Below, piece after piece: positions 37,026-46,195 of a DNA stretch of 64,000 nucleotides; positions within the stretch are counted from its first letter, which is position 1, and every line of letters starts with the position of its first letter. Origin of the DNA: Sulfurovum sp. UBA5198 (GTDB lineage Bacteria > Campylobacterota > Campylobacteria > Campylobacterales > Sulfurovaceae); NCBI GenBank assembly GCA_002412865.1, contig DHVW01000001.1, forward strand, positions 1 through 64,000, read 5' to 3'. The notes beneath the pieces were generated by a model, which saw only the letters and a list, made by a program, of their open reading frames with translations, ran no database searches and was not told where the DNA came from. The position numbers and the translations under genes were made by a program.

Positions 37026-38142
37026 GAGTTATATATGGCCTCTTGGCAATAGAATTTCACATGTTTTAATGATATTGTTGTTTGTAGCTTCATACCTCTC
37101 TGGCGATGAAGATGAATTGCTTGGCTATCATGCAGTTTTTGGGATAACTTTGGGCATATTGATATTATTTCGTATTCTTTGGGGCTTGTTTGGGACTAAA
37201 TATTCTAGGTTTAGTGATTTTGATTTTAGTATTAAAAATCTCCTTGATTATATGAGTTCTATTCTTGTTAAAACAAAATCACATATGGGGCATAACCCTG
37301 CTTCTAGTTGGGCTATCATAGCAATGTTAATTGTCGGCTTGCTTAGTATTGCAAGTGGTCTTTTGGCATATGGAGTAGGTGAGAATCATGGTATTTTTGC
37401 ATATTTGCACTTGTCATATTATAAAGATACAGAAGTATTTGAAGAGCTACACGAACTGTTTGTAAATATGTTTTTGGCCATTATCATAGTTCATATAGTT
37501 GGTAGTTTAATAGCAAAATTCTTTAGAGCTGACGATGGTATAAATTCTATGATTACAGGCTATAAAAACAGAGAGAATATATCAAGTATCAAAAGTAATA
37601 TTTTTAGTAAAATTTTTCAAATTATTTGGATTGCAGTCTCAATAGGAGTTTTTATTTATCTGCTGGGGAATAAAGACAATATATTTATGCACAATGAAAA
37701 TAAAAGTGTAAATTATGAAACATTAAACAACACATTTTATAATGAATGTGGCAGTTGCCATATAGCTTATCCTCCATATCTTCTCCCAAAGCGTTCTTGG
37801 GTAGCAATGATGGGAAATTTGAAAAATCATTTTGGAGACGATGCCTCACTTGATGAGAAAAGCAGAGTTGAGATTTTGAATTTTCTAGTCAAAAATAGCA
37901 GTGAAAATTCGACTCATCAGGTAGCTTTGAAAATATCAAAAAGTATTGAAAGCGAAAAATTCACAATAATAGCAATGACAAAAACAGCCTACTGGAAAGC
38001 CAAGCATAAGCATATAGATAGTAAAGTATTTTTATCACAAGATGTAAAAAATAGAGCAAATTGTGCAGCATGTCATAAAGATATAGAAAAAGGCATGATG
38101 GAAAATGATTTAATAGGGCTACCAAAGGGGCTTAGAGTATGA
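37018..38142 (+). CDS. Cytochrome b561 fused to a C-terminal DHC-type dihaem cytochrome c
   Basis: A 374-residue fusion. Residues 1-225 are a bacterial cytochrome b561 with four to five membrane helices and candidate haem b histidines (RISHVL, LGYHAVFG, HELFVNMF, IIVHIVG). After a last hydrophobic segment (about 195-217) comes a periplasmic domain with CGSCH and CAACH that repeats the preceding DHC protein (shared LLPKRSW, NHFxDDASLD, LVKNSS). It could take electrons from quinol by haem b and pass them through its own haems c to the free DHC and SHP. The ATG of the next gene overlaps the stop. Confidence 0.85.
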   Translation: MTRSYIWPLGNRISHVLMILLFVASYLSGDEDELLGYHAVFGITLGILILFRILWGLFGTKYSRFSDFDFSIKNLLDYMSSILVKTKSHMGHNPASSWAIIAMLIVGLLSIASGLLAYGVGENHGIFAYLHLSYYKDTEVFEELHELFVNMFLAIIIVHIVGSLIAKFFRADDGINSMITGYKNRENISSIKSNIFSKIFQIIWIAVSIGVFIYLLGNKDNIFMHNENKSVNYETLNNTFYNECGSCHIAYPPYLLPKRSWVAMMGNLKNHFGDDASLDEKSRVEILNFLVKNSSENSTHQVALKISKSIESEKFTIIAMTKTAYWKAKHKHIDSKVFLSQDVKNRANCAACHKDIEKGMMENDLIGLPKGLRV

Positions 38143-38516
38143 GATTTTTATTGGTTATTTTATTTGTAGCAACTGCGATATTTGCAGATGGGAATGATGA
38201 GCATCATTACTATAAAAAAGATTTGACATCATTTGCTCTTAATGCTAATCAGAAAGTAACCATGAGAGAGATACTTCAAGAGTATAGAGTAGAAATTAGA
38301 GAGTATAAACAGTATGAACGTAGTTTGCAAAAACAAAAACGAGATATTTTTTTATCTTCCAGGTTTGATGCGTCAAAAATATCAACAATAAATCAACAAT
38401 TAACCACCAAAGCGTCAAGCATAGAGGGAAGTTTCCTATCTAAAATACACAAGTTGCTTACTGTAGAGCAGAAGAAAAAATTTGCCAATTATATAGATGA
38501 GTGGGAGATAGAATGA
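38139..38516 (+). CDS. Small periplasmic Spy/CpxP-like protein
   Basis: A 125-residue protein with a signal peptide of about 16 residues and a long, charged, mostly helical body (YRVEIREYKQYERSLQKQKR) ending with LTVEQKKKFANYID, which resembles the LTxxQ motif of the Spy/CpxP/ZraP group of periplasmic chaperones and stress sensors. In those systems the protein dampens a neighbouring sensor kinase. Here a response regulator and kinase follow directly, so the same role is possible. It overlaps both neighbours by four bases. Confidence 0.6.
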   Translation: MRFLLVILFVATAIFADGNDEHHYYKKDLTSFALNANQKVTMREILQEYRVEIREYKQYERSLQKQKRDIFLSSRFDASKISTINQQLTTKASSIEGSFLSKIHKLLTVEQKKKFANYIDEWEIE

Positions 38517-39172
38517 ATATTTTTCTAATAGAAGATGATTTGGTGATGCAAGAGCTACTCGCCGAGTATCTTCAAAATTATGGGCATAGTGTAGAGACTT
38601 TTGCTAACCCACTTGTTGCATGTGAGAGACTTGAATGTAGAAATAGTTGTGATTTGGTGATACTTGATTTAATGTTACCAAAAATGGATGGATTTGATGT
38701 CTGCAAACAGATTCGCACACATAGTACAGTTCCCATTATAATATCAAGTGCAAGAGGAAATCTAGGGGACAAAGTAGTGGCTTTTGAGCATGGAGCTGAT
38801 GATTATCTCGCCAAACCATATGAACCAAAAGAACTATTATTGAGAATGGATGCTATTTTTAGGAGAGTTAATAATAAAGCTGGAGTGCAAAAAATCGGTA
38901 CTTTTGAGATAGATGAAAATAGAATGCAAATCACACAAGATAGTCATGAGCTAGAGCTTACTAGAATAGAGTATGAGATATTTTCACTTTTACTAAGACA
39001 CCAAAATCAAGTGTTTTCTAGAAGTTTGATAGCCAATCATCTTAATCAAGAGCTAAAAGATAGAGCAATAGATATGCATATTTCCAACATTAGAGCTAAG
39101 TTATTTGATAATATAAAAAATCCTATATTTATCAAATCAGTTTGGGGTGTTGGATATAAATTTATAGGATAA
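38513..39172 (+). CDS. OmpR-family response regulator (second two-component system)
   Basis: A 219-residue regulator: receiver domain with Asp8/Asp9, phospho-acceptor Asp52 (LDLMLP) and the Lys in AKPYEP; winged-helix domain ending SVWGVGYKFIG. ATG 38513 overlaps the previous stop (ATGA) and follows GGGAG; GTG 38501 is a weaker alternative. It is in the same run as the SHP cluster, so it likely controls that run, perhaps through the phased repeats at 35964-35991. Confidence 0.93.
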   Translation: MNIFLIEDDLVMQELLAEYLQNYGHSVETFANPLVACERLECRNSCDLVILDLMLPKMDGFDVCKQIRTHSTVPIIISSARGNLGDKVVAFEHGADDYLAKPYEPKELLLRMDAIFRRVNNKAGVQKIGTFEIDENRMQITQDSHELELTRIEYEIFSLLLRHQNQVFSRSLIANHLNQELKDRAIDMHISNIRAKLFDNIKNPIFIKSVWGVGYKFIG

Positions 39173-39176
39173 AACA

Positions 39177-40421
39177 GTGTCTATTTTTTCTAAAATAACT
39201 ATACTTTTTGCCATAAGTATTGCCATCATGGGTATGTTGTCTATAAAGTCAAATCAATTATCAAATCAAAATATCAAAAACAGTATAGAAAATAGATATA
39301 TTCAAGCATCAAAAGAGCTTTTTGATATATTAGCAAAAGGCGATATGAATCTTTTACAGCAGAGTTCAGATGAGCTTGGCTTTGATATGTTAGAACCAAA
39401 ACAAATCAAACTCACTGGTGGTGATATGATTTATAATGTAGATACATCTTTTGGTAGTATAGCTATAGTTGGCATTGGTGATTTATATTATTTACATATG
39501 AAATATCTTGATGATGAAGTTTTATTTTTTGATAGTAGTCAAGCAGACAATATTTGGCAAAAAAAGCTTTTGAACTATTTTATAATAGCTGATATTTTGA
39601 TTTTGATTTTGATGTTTGTGATTATTTGGGATATGTTAAGACCACTCAGGGGCATATCAAGGGGCATAGAAGTTTTTGGCAGCGGAGATTATAGGCATAG
39701 ACTCACATTTGATGAGCGAAAAAATGATGAGATTTCGAAAGTCAAGAAACAGTTTAATCTAATGGCTCAAAATATAGACACTCTAATTACTTCAAGAAGA
39801 GAGTTGCTATGTGACATATCTCATGAGCTTCGCACACCATTAGCAAGAGCCAAACTATCTTTGGCCATGATGGATGCTAGCAAACATAAAGACATTCTGC
39901 ATCGCTCCATAGAGCAGATTGATAATTTGACAAATGAAATTTTGCATATAGAGAGACTCAATTCCAACAGTTTACAATTGTCATTAGAGATTGTTTCCAT
40001 TGATGATATACTTCTTGGTGCTCTATCAAAAATGTTTATAGAAGAAGACGAGCTTGAGATTAATGAGCATATAAATTTTACTATTTTGGCAGATTCTAAT
40101 TATATTGGCATTGCTCTTAAAAATCTCATTGACAACGCTTTGAAATATAGAACTAGAGGCATCGTTTATATTGACATAAGAGAGAATATGATTAGTGTCA
40201 AGAATTTTGCAAAACCGTTAGAAAAAGATTTCTCATACTATACTGAACCATTTACTAGAGACGACAGTGGTAAAAGTGGATATGGTCTTGGACTTAATAT
40301 AGTAAAGAAAATCTTAGATTTGCATGGGTTTTCATTGGAATATAGATACGATAATGAATATATTATATTTAATATCAATTTTCATAGTAACATATATTCA
40401 GAAGTATCTTGTAAAGATTAA
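39177..40421 (+). CDS. Sensor histidine kinase (second two-component system)
   Basis: A 414-residue kinase with an N-terminal membrane segment (about 5-24), a periplasmic sensor of about 105 residues, a second membrane segment (about 133-152), a HAMP domain, His216 in SHELRTP, and an ATPase domain with NLIDNALKYR and GYGLGLN. It starts with GTG, about six bases after AGGAT. The organisation is similar to CpxA/ArsS-type kinases. The neighbouring Spy-like protein suggests an envelope or metal/redox signal. Confidence 0.9.
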   Translation: MSIFSKITILFAISIAIMGMLSIKSNQLSNQNIKNSIENRYIQASKELFDILAKGDMNLLQQSSDELGFDMLEPKQIKLTGGDMIYNVDTSFGSIAIVGIGDLYYLHMKYLDDEVLFFDSSQADNIWQKKLLNYFIIADILILILMFVIIWDMLRPLRGISRGIEVFGSGDYRHRLTFDERKNDEISKVKKQFNLMAQNIDTLITSRRELLCDISHELRTPLARAKLSLAMMDASKHKDILHRSIEQIDNLTNEILHIERLNSNSLQLSLEIVSIDDILLGALSKMFIEEDELEINEHINFTILADSNYIGIALKNLIDNALKYRTRGIVYIDIRENMISVKNFAKPLEKDFSYYTEPFTRDDSGKSGYGLGLNIVKKILDLHGFSLEYRYDNEYIIFNINFHSNIYSEVSCKD

Positions 40422-40479
40422 ATTTATATAAAATTAATCCCTAGTTGCCAATATAGCCGAAATATAAAGCTTTGAGCTA

Positions 40480-40485
40480 TATAAT
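40480..40485 (+). promoter_or_regulatory. -10 element of the ccsBA promoter
   Basis: TATAAT at 40480-40485, 24 bases before the ATG at 40510, in the 88-base gap after the kinase gene. Confidence 0.45.
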
Positions 40486-40509
40486 ATATTTTTTAAAATA
40501 GGAAGCATA

Positions 40510-43500
40510 ATGAATATACTAAAACAACTTTTTTCAATGAAAATAGCAACAGCCATGATGATACTATTTGGCATAATCATAGGTGGTGCTACATTTTTAG
40601 AGAACGATTATGGTACTACAAGTGTACAAGGGCAAATATATCAATCTACTTGGTTTGAACTATTTTTAGTCTATTTTATAGCTATTTTGATATATCAAAT
40701 GTCAAAGTATAAATCATATAAAGGCAAGATGCCAGTCTTTTTATTTCACTTCTCTTTTATAGTGATTGCTATTGGAGCTTTAGTTACTAGATACGCAGGA
40801 TATGAGGGCAGATTAATGGTGCGTGAAGGTCAAGCTAGCAATATAATGATATCTGCTAATAGCTTTTTACAACTAAAAGCTACCTGTAGCAATGAATCAC
40901 TAAGCAAAGAAAAACCAGTTTATATCTCATCTTTTGGTGTTAATAATATAAATGAAAATATAGATATTTGTGGTAAAAATATCAAAGTAGCACTAGATAA
41001 ATATCTACCAACTGTTGGCTACAAAATAGTGCATAGCAATAATAAAAATGATATGGTTTTAGAACTAATGATAAGCGGTGGCATGCAACAAGGAAAACCT
41101 ATCTATTTGGCAAAAGGTAAATCATTAAATATTGACGGTATTTCATTGGCATTTGATGATGTAAATGCTCCAGATGAAGCATTAAGAATTAGTGATAAAA
41201 ATGGAACACTAGAAGCAGACTTCAGATCCCCGGTAAAATATCTAAAGATGGACGACAAAAGCCAAGGTGAACTTAAAGCTGGAGCTAATGAATTTAATAC
41301 AAGAACTCTATATACGGTTGATGGTAATTCAATAGTATTGAAATCTATCAATAAAAGCTCGAAAATAGAGAAAATTGCAAAAGGATTAAAGCCCAAAAGT
41401 GGCGAAGATGAGCTTAGCATATGGAGTGTCAAAAGTAGTGATAAATCGCAAATCATAGAACTAACTAGCTCACAAGGGCAAGTATCACAACCTAAATCTG
41501 TAAATATAAATGGTATAAATCTGGAAATTGGCGTTGGGGCAAAGGCAATTAAATTACCATTTGCTATCTATCTTGAGGATTTCAAGATAGAGCATTATCC
41601 AGGGTCAAAAACTCCTTCGTCTTTTGCAAGTGATGTAATTTTGCACGACAAGGATGACAATGTGACAATGCCGTACAATATATATATGAATCATGTTCTT
41701 GATTATAAGAATTATAGACTGTTTCAATCATCATACGACCCAGATGAGCTTGGGACTGTACTTTCGGTTAATCATGACCCTGGTACAAACATCACTTACC
41801 TTGGATATTTTATACTTGCAGTCGGACTATTGTGGTCAATATTTACTAAAAATGGAAGGTTTCAAAAATTATTAAAAGAGAGTCAAAAACTGAAAAATAG
41901 CACAATCGCTATTGCTTTATTGATGTTAATACAAACTGCGTCAGTAAATGCTGATGAGTCAAAAGATTTTAATTTATCAAATTATGATGCAAACCATATA
42001 CATAAATTTCAGAGGCTAGTTGTCCAAGATATGCAAGGGCGAATGAAGCCAGTTGATACAATAGCAACTGATGTTATGATGAAAGTTAGCGGTAAAACAT
42101 CAATGTTTAACAAAAGTGCTAGTGAGCTATTTTTGAGTATGATGCTCGAGCCTGATAAGTTTGAAAAAATACCAATGATACAGATTGGACATAAAGATAT
42201 AGCAAAAAAATTAGGCTTAAATGAAGATGCTAAGTATGCTAAGTTTACTGATTTCTTTGATGGAGTGGAACGAAAATATAAGCTTTTTGATGATGTGCAA
42301 AAAGCAAATCAAAAACCACCTTTGGAGAAGAGTCAATACGATAAAGAGCTTATAAAGATTGATGAGCGAATGAATGTGGCATATATGACATTTATGGGTA
42401 GTTTTTTGCGTATATATCCAAAACCTCATGATATTTCAAATAGCTGGTTTGCTCCACTTGATGTAACAAAATCTTTTGAGCCAACGGATGCCAAAGCAGT
42501 AGAGATGATTACAGGAAACTATTTTGGCAATCTTGATAATGCGTTGAAGACAAACGATTGGAAAAAAGCCGATGAAGCACTAGAGCTAATTGGTCAATTT
42601 CAAAGTGCATTTGGTGCCAAGGTAATGCCAAGTCCTAGCCATATTGATTTCGAGATTGCTTATAATCACTATGGGCTTTTTTCGAAGCTTGTGCCTTACT
42701 ATCTTATACTTGGATTATTGCTAATTGTGGTCGCATTTATTGGTATAGTGAGACCAAAACTAAATACAAATAATATCCTAAAGATTGCAGTTGGACTTTT
42801 GGCTTTAGGCTTTTTGGTTCATCTAGTAGGACTTGGGCTTAGATGGTACATATCTGGTAATGCTCCATGGAGTAATGCCTACGAAGCTGTAGTATTTATA
42901 GCAGCCTCTACGGTGTTAGCTGGATTGCTTTTGGCTCGTAAATCTATTTTTGCACTATCAGCAACGGCGATACTAGCAGGAGCTACAATGGCGGTTGCTC
43001 ATATGAGCTTTATGAATCCAGAGATTACACCGCTTGTTCCTGTTTTGAAATCATATTGGTTAATGATACATGTTGCTATGATTGTTTCTGGTGATGGATT
43101 TTTTGGACTTGGATTTATACTCTCAATGCTAACATTGATACTTTTTGTTCTTAGAAGTGATAAGCGTCCAAATATTGATCATTCAATTAAAGAGCTTACG
43201 ATATTATCTGAAATGTCACTTATGATTGGACTTGTTGTGTTTACTATTGGTAACTTCCTTGGTGGTGTTTGGGCAAATGAAAGTTGGGGTAGATACTGGG
43301 GCTGGGATCCCAAGGAGACATGGGCAGCAGTTACTATTCTTGTGTATGCGTCGGTTCTACATATGAGATTCATTCCTAAGCTTAAGGGTGTATTTGCATT
43401 TAATGTGGCAACAATGTGGGCATACAGTAGTGTTCTTATGACATATTTTGGAGTTAATTATTATCTCTCAGGATTACACTCATACGCTGCTGGTGATCCT

Positions 43501-43590
43501 ATGCCAATACCAGCCTGGGTATATTATGCAATTGCTTCAGCTGTAATATTGACAGTTGCTGCAAGTTTTAAAAATAAAATTGATAAATAA
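40510..43590 (+). CDS. ccsBA: Cytochrome c biogenesis fusion protein CcsBA (ResB-CcsA)
   Basis: A 1026-residue system II haem lyase that exports haem and joins it to CXXCH motifs in the periplasm. The N-terminal half is ResB/Ccs1-like (membrane segments near 12-32, 50-70, 78-98, a large periplasmic domain, and a segment near 435). The C-terminal CcsA half has many membrane helices and the WWD haem-handling motif GVWANESWGRYWGWDPKETW near residue 925. The single-chain fusion is typical of Helicobacter, Campylobacter and relatives. It follows the SHP cluster and serves all haem c proteins of the cell. Confidence 0.95.
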   Translation: MNILKQLFSMKIATAMMILFGIIIGGATFLENDYGTTSVQGQIYQSTWFELFLVYFIAILIYQMSKYKSYKGKMPVFLFHFSFIVIAIGALVTRYAGYEGRLMVREGQASNIMISANSFLQLKATCSNESLSKEKPVYISSFGVNNINENIDICGKNIKVALDKYLPTVGYKIVHSNNKNDMVLELMISGGMQQGKPIYLAKGKSLNIDGISLAFDDVNAPDEALRISDKNGTLEADFRSPVKYLKMDDKSQGELKAGANEFNTRTLYTVDGNSIVLKSINKSSKIEKIAKGLKPKSGEDELSIWSVKSSDKSQIIELTSSQGQVSQPKSVNINGINLEIGVGAKAIKLPFAIYLEDFKIEHYPGSKTPSSFASDVILHDKDDNVTMPYNIYMNHVLDYKNYRLFQSSYDPDELGTVLSVNHDPGTNITYLGYFILAVGLLWSIFTKNGRFQKLLKESQKLKNSTIAIALLMLIQTASVNADESKDFNLSNYDANHIHKFQRLVVQDMQGRMKPVDTIATDVMMKVSGKTSMFNKSASELFLSMMLEPDKFEKIPMIQIGHKDIAKKLGLNEDAKYAKFTDFFDGVERKYKLFDDVQKANQKPPLEKSQYDKELIKIDERMNVAYMTFMGSFLRIYPKPHDISNSWFAPLDVTKSFEPTDAKAVEMITGNYFGNLDNALKTNDWKKADEALELIGQFQSAFGAKVMPSPSHIDFEIAYNHYGLFSKLVPYYLILGLLLIVVAFIGIVRPKLNTNNILKIAVGLLALGFLVHLVGLGLRWYISGNAPWSNAYEAVVFIAASTVLAGLLLARKSIFALSATAILAGATMAVAHMSFMNPEITPLVPVLKSYWLMIHVAMIVSGDGFFGLGFILSMLTLILFVLRSDKRPNIDHSIKELTILSEMSLMIGLVVFTIGNFLGGVWANESWGRYWGWDPKETWAAVTILVYASVLHMRFIPKLKGVFAFNVATMWAYSSVLMTYFGVNYYLSGLHSYAAGDPMPIPAWVYYAIASAVILTVAASFKNKIDK

Positions 43591-43594
43591 TAGC

Positions 43595-43600
43595 TATAAT
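43595..43600 (+). promoter_or_regulatory. -10 element of the mscL promoter
   Basis: TATAAT at 43595-43600, just after the ccsBA stop and 30 bases before the mscL ATG. Confidence 0.45.
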
Positions 43601-43630
43601 GGTATTTAATAATATATAAAAGGGTATACA

Positions 43631-44038
43631 ATGTTTAAAGAATTTAAAAAGTTTTTAATACAAGGTAATATGGTAGATATGGCAGTAGGCTTTATCTTTG
43701 GTGCAGCATTTTCAGTAGTTGTGAAATCATTTGTTGAGAATATTGTAATGCCACCAGTTGGTATGTTGCTTGGAAAGGTTGATTTCGCACAGCTGTTTGT
43801 TTCTCTAAATGGCGAGAGTTACGCTACTATGGAAGCGGCAAAAGCAGCAGGTGCACCAATGATAAAGTATGGTGTTTTTATAAATGATATTATCTCGTTT
43901 GTAATTTTAGGCTTTGTGATATTTTTGGCTATTAAGGCATATAATAAAATGAGAACGCAACAAGAAGAAGAGGTTGTGCTTCCTGAAGAAAATATTATTC
44001 TGCTTAGAGAAATAAGAGATAGTTTAGCAAAAAAATAA
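43631..44038 (+). CDS. mscL: Large-conductance mechanosensitive channel
   Basis: A 135-residue homopentameric channel that opens under membrane tension to release solutes on osmotic down-shock. The N-terminal FKKFLIQGNMVDMAVGFIFG and first membrane helix, the periplasmic loop, the second helix (about 76-98) and the C-terminal helical bundle all match the family. AAAGGG precedes ATG 43631. Confidence 0.96.
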   Translation: MFKEFKKFLIQGNMVDMAVGFIFGAAFSVVVKSFVENIVMPPVGMLLGKVDFAQLFVSLNGESYATMEAAKAAGAPMIKYGVFINDIISFVILGFVIFLAIKAYNKMRTQQEEEVVLPEENIILLREIRDSLAKK

Positions 44039-44060
44039 GTCTATTCCTTTGCATGAATTA

Positions 44061-44135
44061 GCTCTCAAAATTGCAACTAGTTGCGAGAGCGGTCTGCTGA
44101 AGACCTAATTTTGAGCTTTGCTCGCAAATTTGAGC
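44061..44135. repeat. Structured intergenic element with several nested inverted repeats
   Basis: Several stems can form in 75 bases: GCTCTC (44061-44066) with GAGAGC (44085-44090), enclosing the palindrome GCAACTAGTTGC (44073-44084); GGTCT (44091-44095) with AGACC (44101-44105); TTGCGAG (44081-44087) with CTCGCAA (44121-44127). CAAAATT-type motifs recur near both ends. It lies between convergent mscL and the tcdA-like gene. It may be a terminator, a REP-like repeat or an RNA; no T-tract fits a plain terminator. Confidence 0.5.
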
Positions 44136-44142
44136 ATATATT

Positions 44143-44799
44143 TTAACTCTTACCCTTTTTGGGTAAATCTATTATCTTTTTGATAGCCTCAGAGCAGACA
44201 GCCAATCCAAATCCACCAGTTACAGCAACACAAGAACCTTTCTCTTTGCATTTTACCTCTTCATCAGAAAAGACAACTGTAAAATTTTTCTCAAACTTTG
44301 CTTTTTTTAACTCGCGTCTTATTTTATTTGCAAATGCATCACCTTGAGTTCTCCATATTGAATCAACCTTGATTTTGCTGGTATCATATCTTTTTGCAGA
44401 ACCTACTGCCATTATTAGTTTTTTGAAATGTTTTTTTGCAATTTCTAATTTTACCTTTGTAGAATCACACGCATCAATGATAATATCATATGGTTCAAAG
44501 TCAAATTCATTTACCCAAACCGTATTCATCCATTGATTTATAGTCGTAATTTCTGGATATAGTTGTTTTAGTCTATCGGTTTTAAGAGCACCTATGACAT
44601 CTGATCCTATTTGTCTATTTTGATTTGTCTCATCATAGACATCATGGTCTATAACGGTGATATTTGTCACTCCACTTCTATATAGGCAATCTAAAGCATA
44701 GCTACCAACTCCGCCAACTCCAAGGATTAGAATTGATGAGTTTTGTAGTTTTGCTAACCTATCATCTCCAAATAGAGTACGACATCTCTCAAATCTCAT
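44143..44799 (-). CDS. tcdA: ThiF/HesA-family E1-like protein, probably tRNA threonylcarbamoyladenosine dehydratase
   Basis: A 218-residue adenylating enzyme with the nucleotide-binding motif GVGGVGSYALDCL near residue 28 and the downstream Asp and Arg (DETNQNRQ) of the E1 fold. Its N-terminus RFERCRTLFGDDRLAKL is characteristic of TcdA, which cyclises t6A to ct6A in tRNA. Shorter than E. coli TcdA (about 268). Another ThiF-type role is possible. The start overlaps the surE stop by four bases. Confidence 0.8.
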   Translation of the reverse strand: MRFERCRTLFGDDRLAKLQNSSILILGVGGVGSYALDCLYRSGVTNITVIDHDVYDETNQNRQIGSDVIGALKTDRLKQLYPEITTINQWMNTVWVNEFDFEPYDIIIDACDSTKVKLEIAKKHFKKLIMAVGSAKRYDTSKIKVDSIWRTQGDAFANKIRRELKKAKFEKNFTVVFSDEEVKCKEKGSCVAVTGGFGLAVCSEAIKKIIDLPKKGKS

Positions 44800-45575
44800 A
44801 TCCAGTTATTCAACTTTTCTATATCATCATGACTTGTCATATCCAAATGTACTGGTGTAATCGATATATAGTTTTGACTTGTGGCTTCAAAATCTGTAAT
44901 AATACCACTTGTCTCTTCCCAGTCTAGTTTAGGCAGACCAATCCAATAATATTCCAAGCCTCTAGGGTTGAAATGAACCTCAGCATCATTGCCGTATATT
45001 CTCGTTCCAGCTCGTGTTATTTTAAACCCCTTGCAGTCATTAGAATGAATTGGCGGGATATTGACATTTAAAAATTTTCTTTTATCAAGAGGAAACCCAC
45101 CATCTAGTATTAATTTTGCTAGTTTTATTATACTTTCTTTTGCCAAATCATAACCATGTTCATCAATGTTTAGACACTGCTCTTTACACACCTGTGATAT
45201 TGCTATTGCTGGTATGCCCTGAAGCACTGCCTCCATCGCTCCAGCAGCAGTTCCAGAATATGTTATATCTTCACCCATATTTGAGCCTCTATTAATCCCA
45301 GAGATTACAAGATCAGGTTGATTATTTTCATCAAATAGCTTATTTAAAGCCAAAAATATACAGTCAGTTGGAGTTCCATCATCTAATTTATAAAATCCAT
45401 CTTCTAGTTCTACAAAACGCAATGGATGAGTTAGTGTAAGTGAATGACCACATGCTGATTTTTCAACCGTGGGAGCAACAACAGTCACTTTAGCTATTTG
45501 CTTTAGAGCATCTACTAACTCATGAAGTCCTTTTGATTCAAACCCATCATCATTTGTTACTAATATGTGTTTCAT
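44796..45575 (-). CDS. surE: 5'/3'-nucleotidase SurE
   Basis: A 259-residue metal-dependent nucleotidase for nucleoside monophosphates, linked to stationary-phase survival. The active-site VTNDDG (residues 6-11), the SGINRGSNMGED motif and YSGTAAGAMEA are all present. It is first in a two-gene minus-strand run with the tcdA-like gene. A TATAAT on the minus strand (plus-strand 45608-45613) is a likely -10. Confidence 0.95.
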   Translation of the reverse strand: MKHILVTNDDGFESKGLHELVDALKQIAKVTVVAPTVEKSACGHSLTLTHPLRFVELEDGFYKLDDGTPTDCIFLALNKLFDENNQPDLVISGINRGSNMGEDITYSGTAAGAMEAVLQGIPAIAISQVCKEQCLNIDEHGYDLAKESIIKLAKLILDGGFPLDKRKFLNVNIPPIHSNDCKGFKITRAGTRIYGNDAEVHFNPRGLEYYWIGLPKLDWEETSGIITDFEATSQNYISITPVHLDMTSHDDIEKLNNWI

Positions 45576-45626
45576 ACTCTCTCTTTATCTGAAAATTTAA
45601 ATTGTATTATATCCTTTTTCCAAAGT

Positions 45627-45664
45627 AAGATTAATTTAAATAAAGATTAATTTTTTGGTATAAT
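45627..45664 (+). promoter_or_regulatory. greA promoter with an 11-bp direct repeat
   Basis: TATAAT at 45659-45664 is the -10. AAGATTAATTT occurs at 45627-45637 and again at 45643-45653, starting 16 bases apart, covering the -35 and spacer region. A regulator bound here could also affect divergent surE. Confidence 0.45.
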
Positions 45665-45695
45665 ACCAACAAATGATTACCCAAGGAAAACCAAA

Positions 45696-46193
45696 GTGCA
45701 AAAAGAACCAATGCTAAATGAAACATGTGTTAGACTAACAAAAGAGCTTGAATATTTAAAAACAATTGAGAGACCAGAGATAGCTCAAATAATTGACGAA
45801 GCTAGAGCATTGGGTGACTTAAAAGAAAATGCAGAATATCATGCTGCAAAAGACAAACAAGGGCTTATGGAAGGTCGAATAATAGAGCTTAGTGATTTAC
45901 TATCACGAGCACAAGTGATAGATCCTGCGTCAATAACTCATGAGCGAATATGTTTTGGCTCAACTGTGGAACTCCTAGATCAAGATACCGATAAAAGTAT
46001 CATATATACTATTGTAGGAGCCCAAGAATCAAGTCCAGCAAATGGATTAATATCTCTATTTTCGCCATTTGCAAAGTCACTAATGGGAAGAGAAGAGGGT
46101 GATGAAGTAGAAATATTTTTGCCAAGTGGAAATAAGTCATATGAGATAACTAAAGTCTATTTTATACCAATAGTATTGCCAACAAAGGAGTAA
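45696..46193 (+). CDS. greA: Transcription elongation factor GreA
   Basis: Rescues backtracked RNA polymerase by stimulating transcript cleavage. The 165-residue protein has the N-terminal coiled coil with the acidic tip EARALGDLKENAEYHAAK and the C-terminal FKBP-like domain. GTG 45696 is chosen, since the N-terminal MQKEPM aligns with the family and AAGGA lies nine bases upstream; ATG 45711 would be too short. Confidence 0.96.
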   Translation: MQKEPMLNETCVRLTKELEYLKTIERPEIAQIIDEARALGDLKENAEYHAAKDKQGLMEGRIIELSDLLSRAQVIDPASITHERICFGSTVELLDQDTDKSIIYTIVGAQESSPANGLISLFSPFAKSLMGREEGDEVEIFLPSGNKSYEITKVYFIPIVLPTKE

Positions 46194-46195
46194 TT

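Noticed and set aside
36474..38142. DHC similarity between neighbouring genes as an assembly duplication
   Set aside because: The two DHC regions share motifs but differ at many residues, so they are true paralogues.
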